DNA of 5,393 nucleotides from positions 1-5,393 of the forward strand of contig CAYJPG010000139.1 of the NCBI GenBank assembly GCA_964371995.1, given 5' to 3'. Source of the stretch: SHZI01 sp964371995 (lineage in GTDB: Bacteria > Pseudomonadota > Gammaproteobacteria > Steroidobacterales > GCA-2729495). Both the position numbers and the translations under genes were made by a program. Shown here one piece after another: positions 5,101-5,393 of this stretch (within the stretch, counting starts at the first letter, position 1; every line of letters starts with the position of its first letter). Below the pieces are notes generated by a model that was not told the DNA's origin, searched no databases, and worked only from the letters and a program-made list of their open reading frames with translations.

Positions 5101-5393
5101 ATGGGACGCATATTTGAAACCAGAAAGCACGTGATGTTCGCCCGCTGGAACCGCATGGCGAAGCAGTTTACGCGGATCGGCAAGGACATCACTATCGCCG
5201 TACGCAGCGGTGGGCCGGACCCGGTCAACAATCCGGTGTTGCGCCGGGTGATCCAGAACGCCCGGGCAGTCAACATGCCAAAGGACAAGGTCGAGAGCGC
5301 CATCAAGCGCGCGACCAGCAAGGACGTTACCAACTACGAAGAAGTGATCTATGAGGGCTATGCGCCGCACGGCGTGGCGGTACTGGTACAGAC
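5101..5393 (+). CDS. yebC: YebC/PmpR-family protein, N-terminal part, cut by window edge
   Basis: Only the first 97 residues, of roughly 240 usual for the family, are in the window. YebC/PmpR/TACO1 proteins are cytoplasmic; some members are described as DNA-binding regulators, others as translation factors that help ribosomes past difficult sequences. Family signs are AKQFTRIGKDITIAVRSGGPDP (about 20-41), NPVLRRVIQNARAVNMPKDKVESAIKRA (about 44-71) and YEEVIYEGYAPHGVAVLVQT at the edge. The N-terminus MGRIFETRK...ARW belongs to the MGRxFE-type subgroup, not the MAGHSKWANI type of E. coli YebC, so yebC here is a family label. This N-terminal match fixes the start at 5101 even though no ribosome binding site precedes it. 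It diverges from rlmJ across 20 bases, and both genes concern the ribosome or translation. Confidence 0.9.
   Translation, partial: MGRIFETRKHVMFARWNRMAKQFTRIGKDITIAVRSGGPDPVNNPVLRRVIQNARAVNMPKDKVESAIKRATSKDVTNYEEVIYEGYAPHGVAVLVQ

Overview
The window looks like a chromosomal segment of a GC-rich gammaproteobacterium. The signs are an FdxA-type 7Fe ferredoxin, an RlmJ 23S rRNA methyltransferase, a peroxiredoxin-glutaredoxin fusion, a CpxA/CpxR-like two-component pair and a YebC/PmpR protein. I would guess the Xanthomonadales/Chromatiales side of the class, but no gene here fixes the genus. Genes are densely packed. I see no tRNA, rRNA, CRISPR array, insertion sequence or other sign of recent transfer, and no gene-free stretch over about 150 bases.

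Layout. From 1 to 1879, on the minus strand, an OmpR/CpxR-type response regulator is followed three bases later by its CpxA-like sensor histidine kinase, whose C-terminal ATP-binding domain runs off the left edge. A 106-base divergent spacer (1880-1985) separates this pair from a plus-strand unit: a 7Fe ferredoxin (fdxA, 1986-2324), then an uncharacterised eight-helix inner-membrane protein (2321-3280) whose start overlaps the ferredoxin stop by 4 bases. A 150-base spacer (3281-3430) holds one small hairpin and one very long hairpin. It leads to a peroxiredoxin-glutaredoxin fusion (3431-4174), which is convergent with rlmJ on the minus strand (4238-5080); an inverted repeat lies between them. 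Only 20 bases beyond the rlmJ start, a YebC/PmpR-family gene begins on the plus strand at 5101 and runs off the right edge.

How the genes may fit together. The two-component pair probably senses envelope or periplasmic conditions. The fusion protein reduces peroxides using glutathione through its own glutaredoxin domain. RlmJ modifies 23S rRNA, and YebC-family proteins act in translation or gene regulation. The least explained part is the ferredoxin/membrane-protein pair. The overlapping start suggests translational coupling, so the membrane protein may work with the ferredoxin as a redox partner. This is inferred from gene arrangement, not from any family I recognise. It is the best candidate in the window for something undescribed; the remaining genes belong to well-known families.
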